The notes under the pieces: model-generated
What the model was told of the DNA's origin: nothing
The model's database searches: none
What the model saw: only the letters and a program-made list of their open reading frames with translations
DNA from: Oscillospiraceae bacterium
Lineage (GTDB): Bacteria > Bacillota > Clostridia > Oscillospirales > Ruminococcaceae
Direction: 5' to 3'
Assembly (NCBI GenBank): GCA_017528675.1
Contig: JAFXOO010000435.1
Span: 1-5,591, forward strand
DNA length: 5,591 bases
Translations under genes and position numbers: made by a program
Shown here: positions 5,223-5,591 of the stretch, one piece after another
How the letters are laid out: each line of letters begins with the position of its first letter
Position numbering within the stretch: the stretch's first letter is position 1

Positions 5223-5237
5223 ACAGGAATTTCCTGT
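5223..5237. promoter_or_regulatory. 15-bp palindrome at predicted start of transcription; candidate operator
   Basis: ACAGGAA and TTCCTGT form perfect 7-bp arms around one central base. The site lies about nine bases downstream of the proximal -10 box, so it would cover roughly +2 to +16 of the transcript. That position suits a repressor operator. A short hairpin in the 5' untranslated RNA is the alternative. No regulator gene is in the window. Confidence 0.5.
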
Positions 5238-5245
5238 TGTATCCT

Positions 5246-5274
5246 ATTATATCATAAGAAATCGTTAAAAGCAA
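5246..5274 (-). promoter_or_regulatory. Proximal promoter of the array (extended -10)
   Basis: On the minus strand, TTGCTT (5269-5274) is followed after exactly 17 bases by TATAAT (5246-5251), with TG one base before the -10 (TGATATAAT). The perfect -10, extended TG and ideal spacing make this a strong sigma-A-type candidate despite a poor -35. Start of transcription would be near 5239, leaving about 54 untranslated bases before gene A. Confidence 0.78.
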
Positions 5275-5302
5275 TCACCCGTTTTGCAAAATATGGGTGA
5301 TT
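5267..5302 (-). terminator. Hairpin after the small ORF, weak terminator or operator
   Basis: AATCACCC and GGGTGATT (5273-5280 and 5295-5302) are perfect 8-bp inverted arms around a 14-base centre that itself contains the palindrome TTTTGCAAAA. On the minus strand it directly follows the TAA of the small ORF and is followed by GCTTTT. It could end the distal transcript weakly. It also overlaps the proximal -35 box, so it could equally be a protein-binding site controlling that promoter. Confidence 0.45.
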
Positions 5303-5464
5303 TTAGAGTGATGGGATGACGGATGATAATCGGGTGATGCCGGCGAACAGCGCAGATGTGCAGCAACGTGGCACGGTGCCTTTGCCGGGATCTGCATCAG
5401 CAGTTCCATCAGTCACAAAAATCCGGTGATTTCCGGGTGACAGGTGCAGCATCATCTCATCCAT
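5303..5464 (-). CDS. Small ORF, 53 aa, possible leader peptide
   Basis: An ATG at 5464-5462 is preceded by AAAGGAG at 5472-5478 with seven bases between, a very good ribosome-binding arrangement downstream of a good promoter. The ORF reads MDEMMLHLSPGNHRIFVTDG, continues with a Cys pair (PRCCTSALF) and ends SSVIPSL before TAA at 5305-5303. I recognise no family, signal peptide or membrane segment. Residues 9-14 are encoded by one arm of a large inverted repeat. The ORF may therefore be a regulatory leader whose translation affects the hairpin, rather than a functional protein. The strong start signals are the main support; codon use is unremarkable. Confidence 0.4.
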   Translation of the reverse strand: MDEMMLHLSPGNHRIFVTDGTADADPGKGTVPRCCTSALFAGITRLSSVIPSL

Positions 5465-5497
5465 ACGGACACTCCTTTCACCCGGAAATCGCCCGGA
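5417..5497 (-). terminator. Long GC-rich hairpin with T-run enclosing an SD and start codon: candidate attenuator
   Basis: Arms at 5478-5497 and 5422-5440 pair over 13 perfect bases (5478-5490 with 5428-5440). Beyond one mismatch and one bulged base they pair for five more. In the minus-strand transcript the 3' arm is followed at once by TTTTT (5421-5417), as in an intrinsic terminator. The 37-base loop holds nearly all of the AAAGGAG site and the ATG of the small ORF. Ribosome loading would therefore compete with hairpin formation. This suggests conditional termination downstream of the distal promoter, or the 3' end of a short RNA of about 90 bases. Confidence 0.6.
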
Positions 5498-5514
5498 AGC
5501 ACTGTAATACCTAC

Positions 5515-5543
5515 ATTATACCATACTCCGGAGAAGGATGCAA
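5515..5543 (-). promoter_or_regulatory. Distal promoter (extended -10)
   Basis: On the minus strand, TTGCAT (5538-5543), a 17-base spacer and TATAAT (5515-5520) with an extended TG (TGGTATAAT). The architecture is the same as the proximal promoter. The spacer contains the 8-bp palindrome CTCCGGAG (5526-5533), a possible regulator contact. Start of transcription would be near 5508, eleven bases before the large hairpin. Confidence 0.75.
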
Positions 5544-5591
5544 GTGCGGAGGCGTCTAAAAACGGGGACATAATTTAGTAAAACTACACAA
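5544..5591. other. AT-richer right edge, possible insertion-sequence end
   Basis: The last bases (minus strand starting TTGTGTAGTTTTACTAAATT, then ATGTCCCCGTTTTTAG) differ in composition from the array. They resemble the TGT-starting, GGGGACA-containing termini I associate with some insertion sequences. No transposase or second end is visible, so this is only a suggestion from memory of such ends. Confidence 0.2.

Noticed and set aside
4748..5300. Two plus-strand open frames of 165-169 codons over gene A and its leader region
   Set aside because: They are antisense to gene A, whose Shine-Dalgarno, leader motif and Arg-Trp end are convincing; no matching plus-strand promoter was found.
5214..5402. 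10-base direct repeat TGCATCAGCA at 5214-5223 and 5393-5402
   Set aside because: Too short and without a regular position relative to the promoters; likely chance or minor.
5356..5559. Plus-strand 67-codon open frame in the control region
   Set aside because: It overlaps the opposite-strand distal promoter and hairpin and has no clear ribosome-binding site.

Overview
The window is almost entirely one tandem family of small secreted-peptide precursor genes. Eleven paralogs (ten complete, one cut off at the left edge) lie head to tail on the minus strand between positions 1 and 5185. Each has an acidic, strongly conserved leader of 83-86 residues that ends in a double glycine and has the look of the Nif11-like leader peptide family (the leader type of many RiPP precursors). 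After it comes a core of 36-92 residues that differs from gene to gene. Genes are called A to K here in transcription order (A at 4823-5185, K at the left edge). The good AGGAGG-type Shine-Dalgarno sites, the sigma-A-like promoters, the moderate-to-high GC of the genes and the leader style suggest a Firmicutes anaerobe, probably a gut-type Clostridia (Oscillospiraceae/Lachnospiraceae-like). That placement is inference.

Layout: reading leftward from the right end, 5544-5591 is an AT-richer edge that may be the end of an insertion sequence. Next comes a control region of about 360 bases. It has a distal promoter (5515-5543), a large inverted repeat around the Shine-Dalgarno and start codon of a 53-codon ORF and followed by a T-run (5417-5497), that small ORF (5303-5464), a second hairpin (5273-5302), a proximal promoter (5246-5274) and a 15-bp palindrome at the predicted transcription start (5223-5237). 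Gene A follows, then a 129-base gap, then B to K with gaps of only 13-31 bases. The layout therefore looks like one long operon.

The cores follow one plan: a variable polar N-terminal part, a Gly/Ala/Val-rich hydrophobic stretch able to cross or enter a membrane, a linker of one of a few types, and a C-terminal tail. All ten complete proteins end in Arg-Trp, most with a tail close to AYGWVKDNITRW. Core segments recur in different combinations, as if shuffled between paralogs. Cysteines are few and two cores have none, so these do not look like ordinary lanthipeptides. Membrane-active, bacteriocin-like peptides cut after the double glycine by a C39-peptidase transporter are the most economical reading. 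No modifying enzyme, transporter or immunity gene is in the window, so product class and activity remain inference.
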